NCBI GenBank assembly: GCA_902790375.1
Contig: CADARY010000031.1
Coordinates: 1-36,131 of the forward strand
Direction of reading: 5' to 3'
Source: Oscillospiraceae bacterium
GTDB lineage: Bacteria > Bacillota > Clostridia > Oscillospirales > Oscillospiraceae
DNA: 36,131 nucleotides
Part shown: positions 9,001 to 17,215 of the stretch, piece after piece
Position numbering within the stretch: position 1 is the stretch's first letter
Layout: each line of letters opens with the position of its first letter
Made by a program: the position numbers and the translations under genes
Notes under the pieces: generated by a model
The model's input: only the letters and a program-made list of their open reading frames with translations
Told to the model about the DNA's origin: nothing
The model's database searches: none

Positions 9001-9134
9001 TAGCCCAGCAGATCGACAGAAACCCTTGCATTGTCAGCCGCAGCGGCATATACGGGCTGCGCCAGCAGCACAAGGAGCAGCAGGCTAATGCCCAATCGAA
9101 AGCCCAGCCTGCCGGTACCGGTATATTTATACAT
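6060..9134 (-). CDS. Membrane sensor: beta-propeller, Y_Y_Y domain, HD-GYP phosphodiesterase
   Basis: A 1024-residue protein. Residues 1-30 form a signal peptide or anchor (hydrophobic LGISLLLLVLLAQPVYA). Residues about 45-670 hold repeated propeller blades with IWIGS, LWIGTNDNG and LWFTSTRQG signatures of the two-component-regulator propeller family. A Y_Y_Y-type domain follows (about 680-775; YKLEGFD, LRGGTYHY), then one membrane helix (about 785-805) and a cytoplasmic HD-GYP domain with LLHDIGKVG and HHERPDGKGYP. HD-GYP domains hydrolyse cyclic di-GMP; the extracellular propeller probably senses a polysaccharide or other surface cue. The start at 9134 has GAGGAG 8 nt upstream and a strong promoter. 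No GGDEF cyclase is nearby, so its opponent must lie elsewhere. Confidence 0.9.
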   Translation of the reverse strand: MYKYTGTGRLGFRLGISLLLLVLLAQPVYAAAADNARVSVDLLGYTEGYSAVLYDGLNGLPTSEANAIVQTRDGFIWIGSYAGLIRYDGNTFERMDSTSGLTSIKCLFVDSRDRLWIGTNDNGVAVMERGTLKTWGKLDGMKSAHTRAIVEGPDGTIYIATTGGIMMIDADYQLSSIEGEYISDANMRSLRLGSDGILYGTTDLGDLMLIRDGKLLRYIGTSDNPLKATGTILPDPEHPGLLYHEASDFGLYLVDPGEEFTVLEKIDISPLKYLMAMEYIDGKIWICAGNGIGVLDNGHFHLLENLPMNNNVGHVTTDYLGNLWFTSTRQGVMKVVPNQFSDLFERYDLPEMVVNSTCMCDGKLFVASDTGLLVLDENGPLSALPLTRAETASGEALEADDLIALLDGCRIRSIIRDSRERLWISTWRAHGLLCYDHGELTAFTEAEGLLSSSLRTVTEAKDGRILVALTGGMNVIDGKRVVASYGREDGIVNIESLTVEEGANGEILLGSNGGGLYIIRDSGIENINVEEGLPSDIVMRLKRDAERDVVWIVTSSAIAFMRPDGQVTTVKIFPYANNFDLYWNSKGDMWVLSSNGIYVTPAEELLANGDINPIYYSLANGLPCIATANSYSNLTSEGDLYIAGSTGLCKVNIEKPFEDVNDLIASVPFVEADGVVLYPDETGAFTIPSGTQKLTVPSFVFNYSLSNPKVSYKLEGFDRQSTTVSRSEMVPVDYTNLRGGTYHYVMQLKDSMGRGNKVVSVTIVKEKAFYEQVWFYVLVGLAVLLILAAAVRYYIRRKTRALEKKQQETMALVGGITEAFAKIIDMKDRYTNGHSSRVAKYTAMLARELGYDQETVEKYYRIALLHDIGKVGVPQEVLNKPGKLTDEEFEIIKSHTTKGYEALKEITIMPELAVGAQAHHERPDGKGYPGHLKGEEIPRVAQIIAVADCFDAMYSNRPYRNRMNFEKVVSIIKEVSGTQLTTDVVDAFLRLVDKGEFRAPDDHGGGSMEAIDNIRKQEAPPKAP

Positions 9135-9171
9135 GTGAAAACTCCTCTATAAATCATTTGGATTATTCGGT

Positions 9172-9200
9172 ATTGTATGCGCTGCCGCCGCACTTGTCAA
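9172..9200 (-). promoter_or_regulatory. Promoter of the HD-GYP sensor gene
   Basis: On the minus strand TTGACA (9195-9200) is separated by exactly 17 nt from TACAAT (9172-9177). This is a near-consensus housekeeping promoter about 40 nt upstream of the start codon. Confidence 0.75.
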
Positions 9201-9241
9201 GATGGGAATGCGTACTCTGCATGTTGTTAGGGGACATTATT

Positions 9242-9313
9242 ATGAAAAAACACAGAAAATGGAAAAAGCTGAATAATTCCGCATGCCTCCGGCCCTTGGG
9301 CAATACCGCATAA
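9242..9313 (+). CDS. Possible 23-residue basic peptide
   Basis: ATG at 9242 follows AGGGGA by about 8 nt and opens a 23-codon frame: MKKHRKWKKLNN then SACLRPLGNTA. It is strongly cationic at the N-terminus with one Cys. It lies in the otherwise empty 350-nt gap between two minus-strand genes. There is no recognised family and no clear terminator, so it may be chance. Confidence 0.3.
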   Translation: MKKHRKWKKLNNSACLRPLGNTA

Positions 9314-9433
9314 TTCGGCAAGAGCAGATCCTGAGAAAATTTGGGTTCTGATAAAGGCACTTTTTCGCAGATGTACTTTGTGTACCTCAAGACGGATTGT
9401 GCGGTGTTGCCCTTGCGGAAACGGGGAAGCATA
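9314..9433. other. Non-coding spacer
   Basis: Rest of the gap between the sensor gene and the kinase gene. No convincing gene, RNA or promoter is seen apart from the features listed on either side. Confidence 0.4.
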
Positions 9434-9475
9434 ACTCCCTGAGAATGTGCAAAGCTGCGCGCATTCTCAGGGAGT
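9434..9475 (-). terminator. Hairpin after the kinase gene
   Basis: A perfect 14-bp stem (ACTCCCTGAGAATG with 9462-9475) and a 14-nt loop lie just past the stop of the minus-strand kinase gene. No T-tract follows, so it may stabilise the 3' end as well as terminate. Confidence 0.6.
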
Positions 9476-9486
9476 GGGGAGCTGTG

Positions 9487-10395
9487 TTACATCATCTGCG
9501 GCAGAGTGGCCAGTTCCGGATTGTTGGCGCGGGTGCTGCGGCAGGTGATGCTGCCGGCGAGCTGGGCAAACTGGGCACAGGCCACCAGGTCGAAGCCTCG
9601 CAGATCCGCCCAGACAATGGCAGCGGCAGCGGCGTCGCCTGCGCCGGTGCAGTTGATGACCTCAGTCTCATAGGCGGGGAGATAGTGGAGCTTGCCATGC
9701 TCGGCGGCGATCATACCGTCGGCGCCGAGGCTGACGAAGATGCGGCCCGGGCAGAGCTTCGCGAGCTTTTCGGCTGCGCGCTCCGGATCCTTCTCCCCGC
9801 TCAGGGCCCCGGCCTCCAGGGCATTGGTCTTCAGGGCGCGCAGGCGCTTGAGAAAAGGACGGATGCGCTCTGCCTTGGCGACCGAGACGGTGTCGGCGTA
9901 AACAGGCATACGCGCGCGGCCGCAGAGCCAGGCCAGCGACTCTGTGGGGAGATTCGTGTCAAGCACCATGGCGCCGTGCCCCTTCAGCTTCGGCAGCAGC
10001 GGTTCAAAGTAATCCGGCGTCAGCGCGGCACAGATGTCCATGTCGCTGATGGCGGCGCACAGATCGCCGCCGGCCTCGGTGATGAAGAGATAGGTGGAGC
10101 TGTGCCCGCCCGGCTTTACCAGCGTGTGCTCCATATGAAAGCCCAGGGCTTCACAGGAGTCCATCAGCGCCCGGCCCAGCAGGTCGTCGCCCATGGCGGT
10201 GATGAAGCTCACCTCCGTCCCAAGCAGACGGAGATTATGGGCAATGTTGCGCCCCACGCCGCCCGGGGTCATGCGCACGCTCCCAGGGCAGGAGTCGCCC
10301 ATGGTGAGCGCGCCCGTGGGCCGGCCCCAGATATCCATATTGACGCCGCCGATAACCACGGCGGCGTCTTTTTTGGCGTTTAATTGATGTGCCAT
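9487..10395 (-). CDS. PfkB-family carbohydrate kinase, pseudouridine-kinase-like
   Basis: A 302-residue ribokinase-fold kinase. The N-terminal GGVNMDIWGRP and GGVGRNIAHNLRLLG motifs and the C-terminal catalytic NCTGAGDAAAAAIVWA (GAGD with the general base Asp) are present. The overall sequence style resembles pseudouridine kinase (PsuK), which phosphorylates pseudouridine before glycosidic cleavage, but a PsuG glycosidase gene is not adjacent, so the substrate is open. The start at 10395 overlaps the end of glycogen phosphorylase by 16 nt, which implies co-transcription and coupled translation, although the ribosome binding site is weak. The link to glycogen metabolism may be no more than shared transcription. 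Confidence 0.75.
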   Translation of the reverse strand: MAHQLNAKKDAAVVIGGVNMDIWGRPTGALTMGDSCPGSVRMTPGGVGRNIAHNLRLLGTEVSFITAMGDDLLGRALMDSCEALGFHMEHTLVKPGGHSSTYLFITEAGGDLCAAISDMDICAALTPDYFEPLLPKLKGHGAMVLDTNLPTESLAWLCGRARMPVYADTVSVAKAERIRPFLKRLRALKTNALEAGALSGEKDPERAAEKLAKLCPGRIFVSLGADGMIAAEHGKLHYLPAYETEVINCTGAGDAAAAAIVWADLRGFDLVACAQFAQLAGSITCRSTRANNPELATLPQMM

Positions 10396-12782
10396 ATGTT
10401 CTTGGCGTATTCCTCAATGGCGCGGTCGGCGGCGAAGTAGCCGCTCTTGGCGATGTTCATGAGGGAGAGACGGCCCATCTCGGAGGGATCGGAGATCCGC
10501 TTGTACAGGCGCTCCTGCGTATCCACATAGCTGCGGAAGTCGGCAATGACCATATAGGGATCGCCGCCGAAGAGCAGGTTGGAGATGATGTCGGAGTAGT
10601 TCTTGCCGTCAGAGAAGCCCTGCATGATGCGGGTAGTGACGCGGTAAAGCTCGGGATCGGCATTGGTGATGCCGTTGGGGTCATAGCCGCCGGCGCGCCA
10701 CTTGGCAATATCCTCGGTGTGCAGGCCGAAAAGGAACATGTTCTCATCGCTCAGGCGGTCGTACATCTCGACGTTTGCGCCGTCCAAGGTGCCGATGGTC
10801 ACGGCGCCGTTCATCATGAGCTTCATGCAGCCGGTGCCGGAGGCCTCCTTGCCGGCGGTGGAAATCTGCTCGGACACCTGTGCGGCGGGGACAATGGCCT
10901 CGGCGGCGCTGACGCGGTAGTTCTCCACAAAGTAGACCTGCAGCTTATCCTTGCAGACAGGGTCGTTGTTGACGTCGTTGGCAAGGCTCAGAATGAGCTC
11001 GATGATGCGCTTTGCGACCTTGTAGCCGGCTGCGGCCTTCGCGCCGAAGACATAGGTTCTGGGCACAAACTCCATGTTGGGGTTATCGTGCAGCCGCAGC
11101 TGCAGAGCCACGATGTTCATCGCGCACAGAAGCTGGCGCTTGTACTCATGCAGGCGCTTGACCTGCACATCCATTACGGCGTCGGTGTTGAGGGCGAAGT
11201 TGTCATTGCGCCGGGCAAAGGCGGCAAAGCGCAGCTTGTTGGAGTACTTGATGCTGTTCATGTCGGCGCGGACTTTTTCGTCCGACTCGTACTTGGAGAG
11301 CTTCTCCAGAAGCTCCGGATGCGTCAGGTATTCCTCACCGCCCAGCAGTTCGGTGATCAGGTTATGCAGGCCGGGGTTGATCTGCGAGAGCCAGCGGCGG
11401 TGGTCGATGCCGTTGGTGACATGGGTGAAGCGCTCGGGCCGGATGGAGTAGATGTCGTTGAACAGGTCGTTTTTCAGGATCTCGCCGTGAAGGCGGGACA
11501 CGCCGTTGACCATGTAGCAGGTGGCAAGGCAGAGATTTGCCATGTGCACCTGACCGTCCCGGATGATGAGGTTGCGGCCCAGCTTGTCGCCGGTGCCGAA
11601 CTTGACGGCAAGATAATCGCACCAGCGGCGGTTGATCTCACACATGATCTCCCACAGGCGGGGCAGAAGCTGCTGGATCAGATCCTGCGGCCACTTCTCC
11701 AGCGCCTCGCTCATGACGGTGTGGTTGGTGTAAGCCACGCTGTTTTTGACGATGTCCCAGGCCTCGTCCCAGCCCAGACCATACTCGTCCATGAAGATGC
11801 GCATGAGCTCGGGGATGATCATGGTGGGGTGGGTGTCGTTGATCTGGATGACATGGTGGCGGGAGAAGGAGCTGATATCGCCCCAGAGGCGCATATGCTT
11901 GCGCACGATGTCCTGCGCGGAGGCAGAGACAAAGAAGTACTGCTGTCTCAGACGCAGGAGCTTGCCTTCGATATGGTCATCGGCGGGGTAGAGGACCTTG
12001 GTGATGACCTCGGCGTCAATGCGCTCGGACATGCTCTTGATATACTGGCCCTCGGAGAAGAGGTACATGTCCAGGGACTTGGCGCTCTTGGCGTCCCAGA
12101 GGCGCAGGGTGTTGATATCCTTGCCGCCGTAGCCGGCAATCAGCATGTCGCGCGGCAGGGCGTACACGGGGGTGTAGCCGGTATGCTCGGCGTGGTAATG
12201 GCCGTAATTGTCCCAGCGCGGGGAGAGCTGCCCGCCGAAGCGGACCTCGACCATATCCTCATAGCGGGGGATCAGCCAGCTCTCGGCTGCGGTGCGCCAG
12301 TTGTCGGACACCTCGACCTGCTTGCCGTTTTCAAACTTCTGCTTGAAAATACCAAGCTCGTAGCAGATGGAGTAGCCGGTGGCGGGCAGCCCCTCGGTGG
12401 CCATGGAGTCCATATAGCAGGCGGCCAGACGGCCGAGACCGCCGTTGCCGAGACCGGCGTCGGGCTCTTCGTCGAAAATATCGACAGCGCTGCGGCCCAT
12501 ATCGTCGAGTGCGCCTATGATCGCGTCGGATAAGCCGAGGTTGTAGGCGTTCTTCATGAGGCTGCGGCCCATGAGAAACTCCATGGACATATAGTGGACT
12601 TCTTTTTCACCGCGGATGGGTTCCTGTGCGGCGAGGAGTCTGCTCATCAGCTCGCGGATGACGATGGCGGTGGCCTGGAAGATCTGCTCGTCGGTGGCGT
12701 CGACGCTGGAAATGCTGAACTGCGCACAGAGCTTGTCTTCGATGGCACTGCGGATTTCTTCGCGGGAGATTTGATTCTTCAT
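10380..12782 (-). CDS. glgP: Glycogen/alpha-glucan phosphorylase
   Basis: An 800-residue enzyme, the family's usual length. It releases glucose-1-phosphate from glycogen or maltodextrin with pyridoxal phosphate as cofactor. Recognisable blocks include EDMGRSAVDIFDEEPDAGLGNGGLGRLAACY-type sequence near residues 80-115 (GLGNGGLGRLAACYMDS), NDTHPT, VKRLHEYKRQ and the cofactor-lysine region EASGTGCMKLMMNGA. The last differs from the common GTGNMK by Cys in place of Asn. It belongs to the glycogen block with GlgD and GlgC, which lie on the same strand upstream; a 164-nt gap with hairpins lies between. The kinase gene overlaps its 3' end. Confidence 0.95.
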   Translation of the reverse strand: MKNQISREEIRSAIEDKLCAQFSISSVDATDEQIFQATAIVIRELMSRLLAAQEPIRGEKEVHYMSMEFLMGRSLMKNAYNLGLSDAIIGALDDMGRSAVDIFDEEPDAGLGNGGLGRLAACYMDSMATEGLPATGYSICYELGIFKQKFENGKQVEVSDNWRTAAESWLIPRYEDMVEVRFGGQLSPRWDNYGHYHAEHTGYTPVYALPRDMLIAGYGGKDINTLRLWDAKSAKSLDMYLFSEGQYIKSMSERIDAEVITKVLYPADDHIEGKLLRLRQQYFFVSASAQDIVRKHMRLWGDISSFSRHHVIQINDTHPTMIIPELMRIFMDEYGLGWDEAWDIVKNSVAYTNHTVMSEALEKWPQDLIQQLLPRLWEIMCEINRRWCDYLAVKFGTGDKLGRNLIIRDGQVHMANLCLATCYMVNGVSRLHGEILKNDLFNDIYSIRPERFTHVTNGIDHRRWLSQINPGLHNLITELLGGEEYLTHPELLEKLSKYESDEKVRADMNSIKYSNKLRFAAFARRNDNFALNTDAVMDVQVKRLHEYKRQLLCAMNIVALQLRLHDNPNMEFVPRTYVFGAKAAAGYKVAKRIIELILSLANDVNNDPVCKDKLQVYFVENYRVSAAEAIVPAAQVSEQISTAGKEASGTGCMKLMMNGAVTIGTLDGANVEMYDRLSDENMFLFGLHTEDIAKWRAGGYDPNGITNADPELYRVTTRIMQGFSDGKNYSDIISNLLFGGDPYMVIADFRSYVDTQERLYKRISDPSEMGRLSLMNIAKSGYFAADRAIEEYAKNIWHIN

Positions 12783-12847
12783 AAATGATACCTGCCTTTA
12801 TGGTAGAATGGGAATACAATAATATTATGATGTGCCGGCAACGACAG

Positions 12848-12930
12848 CTGCCTGCTCAAGGGTCCGTGAGGCCGGGCCTTTGAGCAGAGAGCGGGAATCC
12901 TCTCCGCCCCGGTTGCCCGGAGCGGAGAGG
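12848..12930 (-). terminator. Hairpins between glgD and glgP
   Basis: A strong stem (CCTCTCCGC at 12899-12907 with GCGGAGAGG at 12922-12930, with extra inner pairing) follows the stop of glgD on the minus strand. A second imperfect stem (CTGCTCAA at about 12851 with TTGAGCAG at about 12881) lies beyond it. No T-tract is visible. They probably attenuate or process the transcript so that glgP is expressed differently from glgCD. Confidence 0.5.
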
Positions 12931-12946
12931 GCGTATGCCGAAAAAC

Positions 12947-14062
12947 TCAGATGTTGCTGCCCTTGGGCACGATGAGGGGCAGACGCTCGTTCCCGTTGAG
13001 AACGGTGTTGGGGGAGAAGCTGCAGTCCTTGTCGATGATGCAGTGGTCGAGGGAGCAGCCGACCTCCACGATGCAGTCGTTCATCACGATGCAGTTTTTG
13101 AGCTTGGCGCCCGGACGGATGCGCGCGCCGGAGAAGACGATGCAGTTTTCGATCGAGCCGTCGATGATGCAGTTGTCCGCCACAAGGGAGTTGCGGGAGT
13201 AGGAGCCGACGCCGTAGTAGGTGCTGACCTCCTCGCGCGCCTTGGTGAAGACGGGACGCTCGGCCGGGAAGAGCTCATGCCGGATGTCGTTGTTGAGCAT
13301 GTCCATGTTGGCCTTGTAGTAGCTGTCCACGCTGCGGATGAGGGCGGTGTAGCCGTGGTGGACGTAGATGTCCATCTTGCCGCCTTCCTTGAGCCAGCTG
13401 TCCAGCGTGTCCTTGTGGAAGCGGTGCAGGCTCTGCTTGCGGCTGGTCTCCATCAGCTCGAGCAGGGTCTCTTTGTTGATGATGTAAGCCTCAAGGCTCA
13501 GGAAGCCTTCCTTCTCGTTGACGGCGTCGACCAGGATCTGCCTGGCCTTGCCGTTGTCGTCGGTGAGGTAGGTCATGCGGAAGCCTTCGGCATCGGCGCG
13601 GTCGGTGCAGATGGCGGTGATGGCGGAGCCGGATTTGCGGTGCTGCTCCATGGGGACGGTCAGGTCGATGTTGGCGCACATGTCGCCGAGCATCAGCACG
13701 AAGTACTTGGCCTTCACGTCCTTGATGTAGGAGCTGACCGCGATCAGAGCCTCCATCGTACCGGCGTAGTTGCCGCGGTGGTACTCAGGCAGACCGAAGG
13801 GGGGCAGCATGCGCAGGCCGCCGGTACGGCGGGCCATATCCCAGGCCTTGCCGCCGCCCAGGTGGTCAAGCAGGGACTGATAGTCGCGCTGCATGATGAC
13901 GCCGACGTCGACAATGCCAGCATTGCGCATGGCGGAGAGGGAGAAGTCGATGACTCTGTATCTGCCGCAGAAGGGCAGGGACGCGGCGGTACGCATGCTG
14001 ACGAGCTCACGCAGTCTCGCGTCGGTATAGTAGGCGAAAATAAGACCGTGGAAATCCTTCAT
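12947..14062 (-). CDS. glgD: GlgD, regulatory subunit of ADP-glucose pyrophosphorylase
   Basis: A 371-residue homologue of GlgC that pairs with it in Firmicutes. It keeps the fold (LPFCGRYRVIDFSLSAMRNAGI, MLGDMCANIDL, and C-terminal left-handed helix repeats near NCIVFSGARIRPGAKL and HCIIDKDC), but the glycine-rich nucleotide loop of GlgC is replaced by IFAYYTDARLREL, which argues for a non-catalytic, activating role. It starts 3 nt after the glgC stop, with GGAGG located in the end of glgC, so the two are translationally coupled and made in equal amounts. Confidence 0.92.
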   Translation of the reverse strand: MKDFHGLIFAYYTDARLRELVSMRTAASLPFCGRYRVIDFSLSAMRNAGIVDVGVIMQRDYQSLLDHLGGGKAWDMARRTGGLRMLPPFGLPEYHRGNYAGTMEALIAVSSYIKDVKAKYFVLMLGDMCANIDLTVPMEQHRKSGSAITAICTDRADAEGFRMTYLTDDNGKARQILVDAVNEKEGFLSLEAYIINKETLLELMETSRKQSLHRFHKDTLDSWLKEGGKMDIYVHHGYTALIRSVDSYYKANMDMLNNDIRHELFPAERPVFTKAREEVSTYYGVGSYSRNSLVADNCIIDGSIENCIVFSGARIRPGAKLKNCIVMNDCIVEVGCSLDHCIIDKDCSFSPNTVLNGNERLPLIVPKGSNI

Positions 14063-14065
14063 GGC

Positions 14066-15259
<1,194 letters not shown>

Positions 15260-15343
15260 GGGCAGCCTCCTCATATTTTGTCGGCTGCGGACGAAATACC
15301 GGGGGAAGAGACGGGACGCCCCCGGGAAACCGCCGCCGCAGAC

Positions 15344-15370
15344 ATTATAATTTACCCTCAAACGAGGGGA
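15344..15370 (-). promoter_or_regulatory. Probable promoter of glgC
   Basis: On the minus strand a perfect TATAAT (complement at 15344-15349) lies about 85 nt before the glgC start. A consensus -35 is not obvious. A small CCCTC/GAGGG hairpin lies directly upstream and could end readthrough from pth. Confidence 0.4.
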
Positions 15371-15388
15371 AAGCGCAGAGAAAAACAC

Positions 15389-15979
15389 CTATGCATTGAA
15401 TAGATTCATGGTCCGCTCCGGACCCTCGCCGATATAGCAGATCACGGCCTCTGCCGCCCGGTCTGCGGCGGCGCGCATATCCTCCAGATCCCGGTCGCGG
15501 AACACGGACAGGACCCAGTCCGCCATGTCGTAATCGGGGTGGGGCGGCGCGCCGACCCCGATGCGGATGCGGGGAAAGGCGTCGCTGCCGAGGGCGGCGA
15601 TGATGCTCTTGAGGCCGTTGTGCCCGCCGGCGGAGCCCTTCGGGCGCACCCGGAGCCTTGCCAGCGGCAGACTCACCTCGTCGGAGACGACGATCACGTG
15701 CTCCGGCGGGACCCTGTAAAAGCGCGCGGCCTCGCCTACCGCGTCGCCCGACAGGTTCATAAAGGTCTGCGGCTTCATCAGCAGCACCTTTTCGCCGTGG
15801 ATCTCCGCGGCGGCGGTGAGCGCCTTGAAGCGCAGGCGGCTGATGCTCACGCCCAGCTTTTTTTCCAGGGCCTCCCCGGCCATGAAGCCCGCGTTATGGC
15901 GCGTGCACGCATATTTGGGACCGGGATTGCCGAGAAAGACCACAAGCCAGGAGACGGAGCCGGTTTTATTGAGAAACAT
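15389..15979 (-). CDS. pth: Peptidyl-tRNA hydrolase
   Basis: Releases tRNA from peptidyl-tRNAs that drop off the ribosome. Key motifs are FLGNPGPKYACTRHNAGF (catalytic His in RHN), KPQTFMNLSGDAV and RPKGSAGGHNGLKSI. I take ATG at 15979 (MFLNKTG) with GGGGAG 5 nt upstream; the longer open frame to 16345 runs antisense-like through the neighbouring prs gene and is not real. Product of 196 residues, close to the usual size. It follows prs by 46 nt on the same strand and is probably in its operon. Confidence 0.93.
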   Translation of the reverse strand: MFLNKTGSVSWLVVFLGNPGPKYACTRHNAGFMAGEALEKKLGVSISRLRFKALTAAAEIHGEKVLLMKPQTFMNLSGDAVGEAARFYRVPPEHVIVVSDEVSLPLARLRVRPKGSAGGHNGLKSIIAALGSDAFPRIRIGVGAPPHPDYDMADWVLSVFRDRDLEDMRAAADRAAEAVICYIGEGPERTMNLFNA

Positions 15980-16025
15980 GGCAACTCCCCGAACAAGAAA
16001 GGCTTGGCATAGCGCTGCGGGACAT

Positions 16026-16988
16026 TCAATCGAACAGATTGGAGATCGAGACCTCTTCATAGATGCGGCGGATCGCCTCGGCAAAAACGGAGGCGGTGGA
16101 GAGGTAACGGATCTTCTCACACTTGGCGCGGTTTGCGGGGTAGGGGATCGTGTCGAGCAGCAGCATCTCCTTGATGCAGCTCGAGTTGATGCGGTCCAGC
16201 GCCGGGCCGGAGAGCACACCGTGGGTCGCGCAGGCATAGACCTCCTTCGCGCCGCCGATCTCCTTGATGGCCTTGGCAGCGCCGACAATCGAGCCGGCAG
16301 TATCCACAATATCGTCCAGCAGGATGCAGGTCTTGCCGGACACATCGCCGATGATGTTCATGACCTCGGACTGGTTGGCGCGCTCGCGGCGCTTGTCCAC
16401 GATGGCCATGTTCACGCCGAGCTTCATGGAGAAAGCGCGGGCGCGGGCGGTGCTGCCCACGTCGGGGGAGACCACCATCACGTCCTCATTGCCCTTGCCG
16501 AACATGCCGACAAAGTGCTTGACGAACAGATGACCGCCCTGCAGGTTGTCTACGGGAATGTCGAAAAAGCCCTGGATCTGCGCCGCGTGCAGGTCCATGG
16601 TCAGGACACGGTCCGCGCCGGCGGCGGTGATGAGGTTTGCCACAAGCTTTGCGGAGATGGGATCGCGGCTCTTTGCCTTGCGGTCCTGACGCGCGTAGCC
16701 GAAATAGGGGATGACGGCGGTGATGCGCCCGGCGGAAGCACGGCGCATGGCGTCAATCATGATGAGCAGCTCCATGAGATTGTCATTGACATGGTTGCAG
16801 GTCGACTGGACGATAAACACGTCTTTGCCGCGTACCGGTTCAAACACGGAGACGGAGCATTCCCCGTCCGCAAACTGCGTGACGTTCACATTGCCGAGCG
16901 ATCTGTACAGCTCAGCGGCAATATGCTCAGCCAGAGCGGGATTGGAATTGCCGGCGAAAACCTTGATTTCCTTACCATGTGAGATCAT
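16026..16988 (-). CDS. prs: Ribose-phosphate pyrophosphokinase (PRPP synthetase)
   Basis: Makes PRPP from ribose-5-phosphate and ATP for nucleotide, His and Trp synthesis. Family motifs are FAGNSNPALAEHIA, FADGECSV, YFGYARQDRK, DLHAAQIQGFF, SPDVGSTARA and the PRPP loop CILLDDIVDTAGS. The start at 16988 (MISHGKEI) follows GGAGG by about 11 nt; ATG at 17027 is possible but lacks a site. The product is 320 residues. The pair prs-pth is a common arrangement in Firmicutes. Confidence 0.93.
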   Translation of the reverse strand: MISHGKEIKVFAGNSNPALAEHIAAELYRSLGNVNVTQFADGECSVSVFEPVRGKDVFIVQSTCNHVNDNLMELLIMIDAMRRASAGRITAVIPYFGYARQDRKAKSRDPISAKLVANLITAAGADRVLTMDLHAAQIQGFFDIPVDNLQGGHLFVKHFVGMFGKGNEDVMVVSPDVGSTARARAFSMKLGVNMAIVDKRRERANQSEVMNIIGDVSGKTCILLDDIVDTAGSIVGAAKAIKEIGGAKEVYACATHGVLSGPALDRINSSCIKEMLLLDTIPYPANRAKCEKIRYLSTASVFAEAIRRIYEEVSISNLFD

Positions 16989-17059
16989 GTTATCTTTATC
17001 CTCCGTATCGCTTTCTCGGAAAAACACAGTCTGTGCAGCGCACAGAAAGATTTCATGCT

Positions 17060-17088
17060 ATTATAACACCCCAGAGCCGAAATGGGAA
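17060..17088 (-). promoter_or_regulatory. Promoter of prs
   Basis: A perfect TATAAT on the minus strand (complement at 17060-17065) lies about 70 nt before the prs start. The -35 (about TTCCCA, spacing 17) is weak. Confidence 0.5.
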
Positions 17089-17135
17089 GAACTTTCGGGG
17101 ATTTTCTATAACTTCAAAACGAAATAAAAAAGCAA

Positions 17136-17164
17136 TTTACAAGTGCGGCGTTTTTGTGTATAAT
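17136..17164 (+). promoter_or_regulatory. Promoter of prfB
   Basis: TTTACA (17136-17141), 17-nt spacer, TATAAT (17159-17164). It is divergent from the prs promoter and about 50 nt upstream of the prfB start. Confidence 0.8.
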
Positions 17165-17215
17165 ATAAAATCGTTGATTTGAAACTGACAATTTGAACGA
17201 AAGTGGTTTGAAAAA

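Noticed and set aside
6000-9152. 1050-residue open frame on the plus strand
   Set aside because: It is the antisense shadow of the HD-GYP sensor gene. Its composition is rich in His, Val, Gly and Ala as expected of GC-rich antisense frames, and it has no domain.
9163-9432. 89-residue open frame on the minus strand in the gap
   Set aside because: It crosses the strong promoter of the sensor gene and has unnatural composition and no ribosome binding site.
10389-12533. 714-residue open frame on the plus strand
   Set aside because: Antisense shadow of glycogen phosphorylase.
15389-16345. Extension of the pth frame to 318 residues
   Set aside because: The extra 122 residues overlap prs on the same strand in another frame and are Arg/Ser/Pro-rich shadow sequence; ATG 15979 has a proper site.
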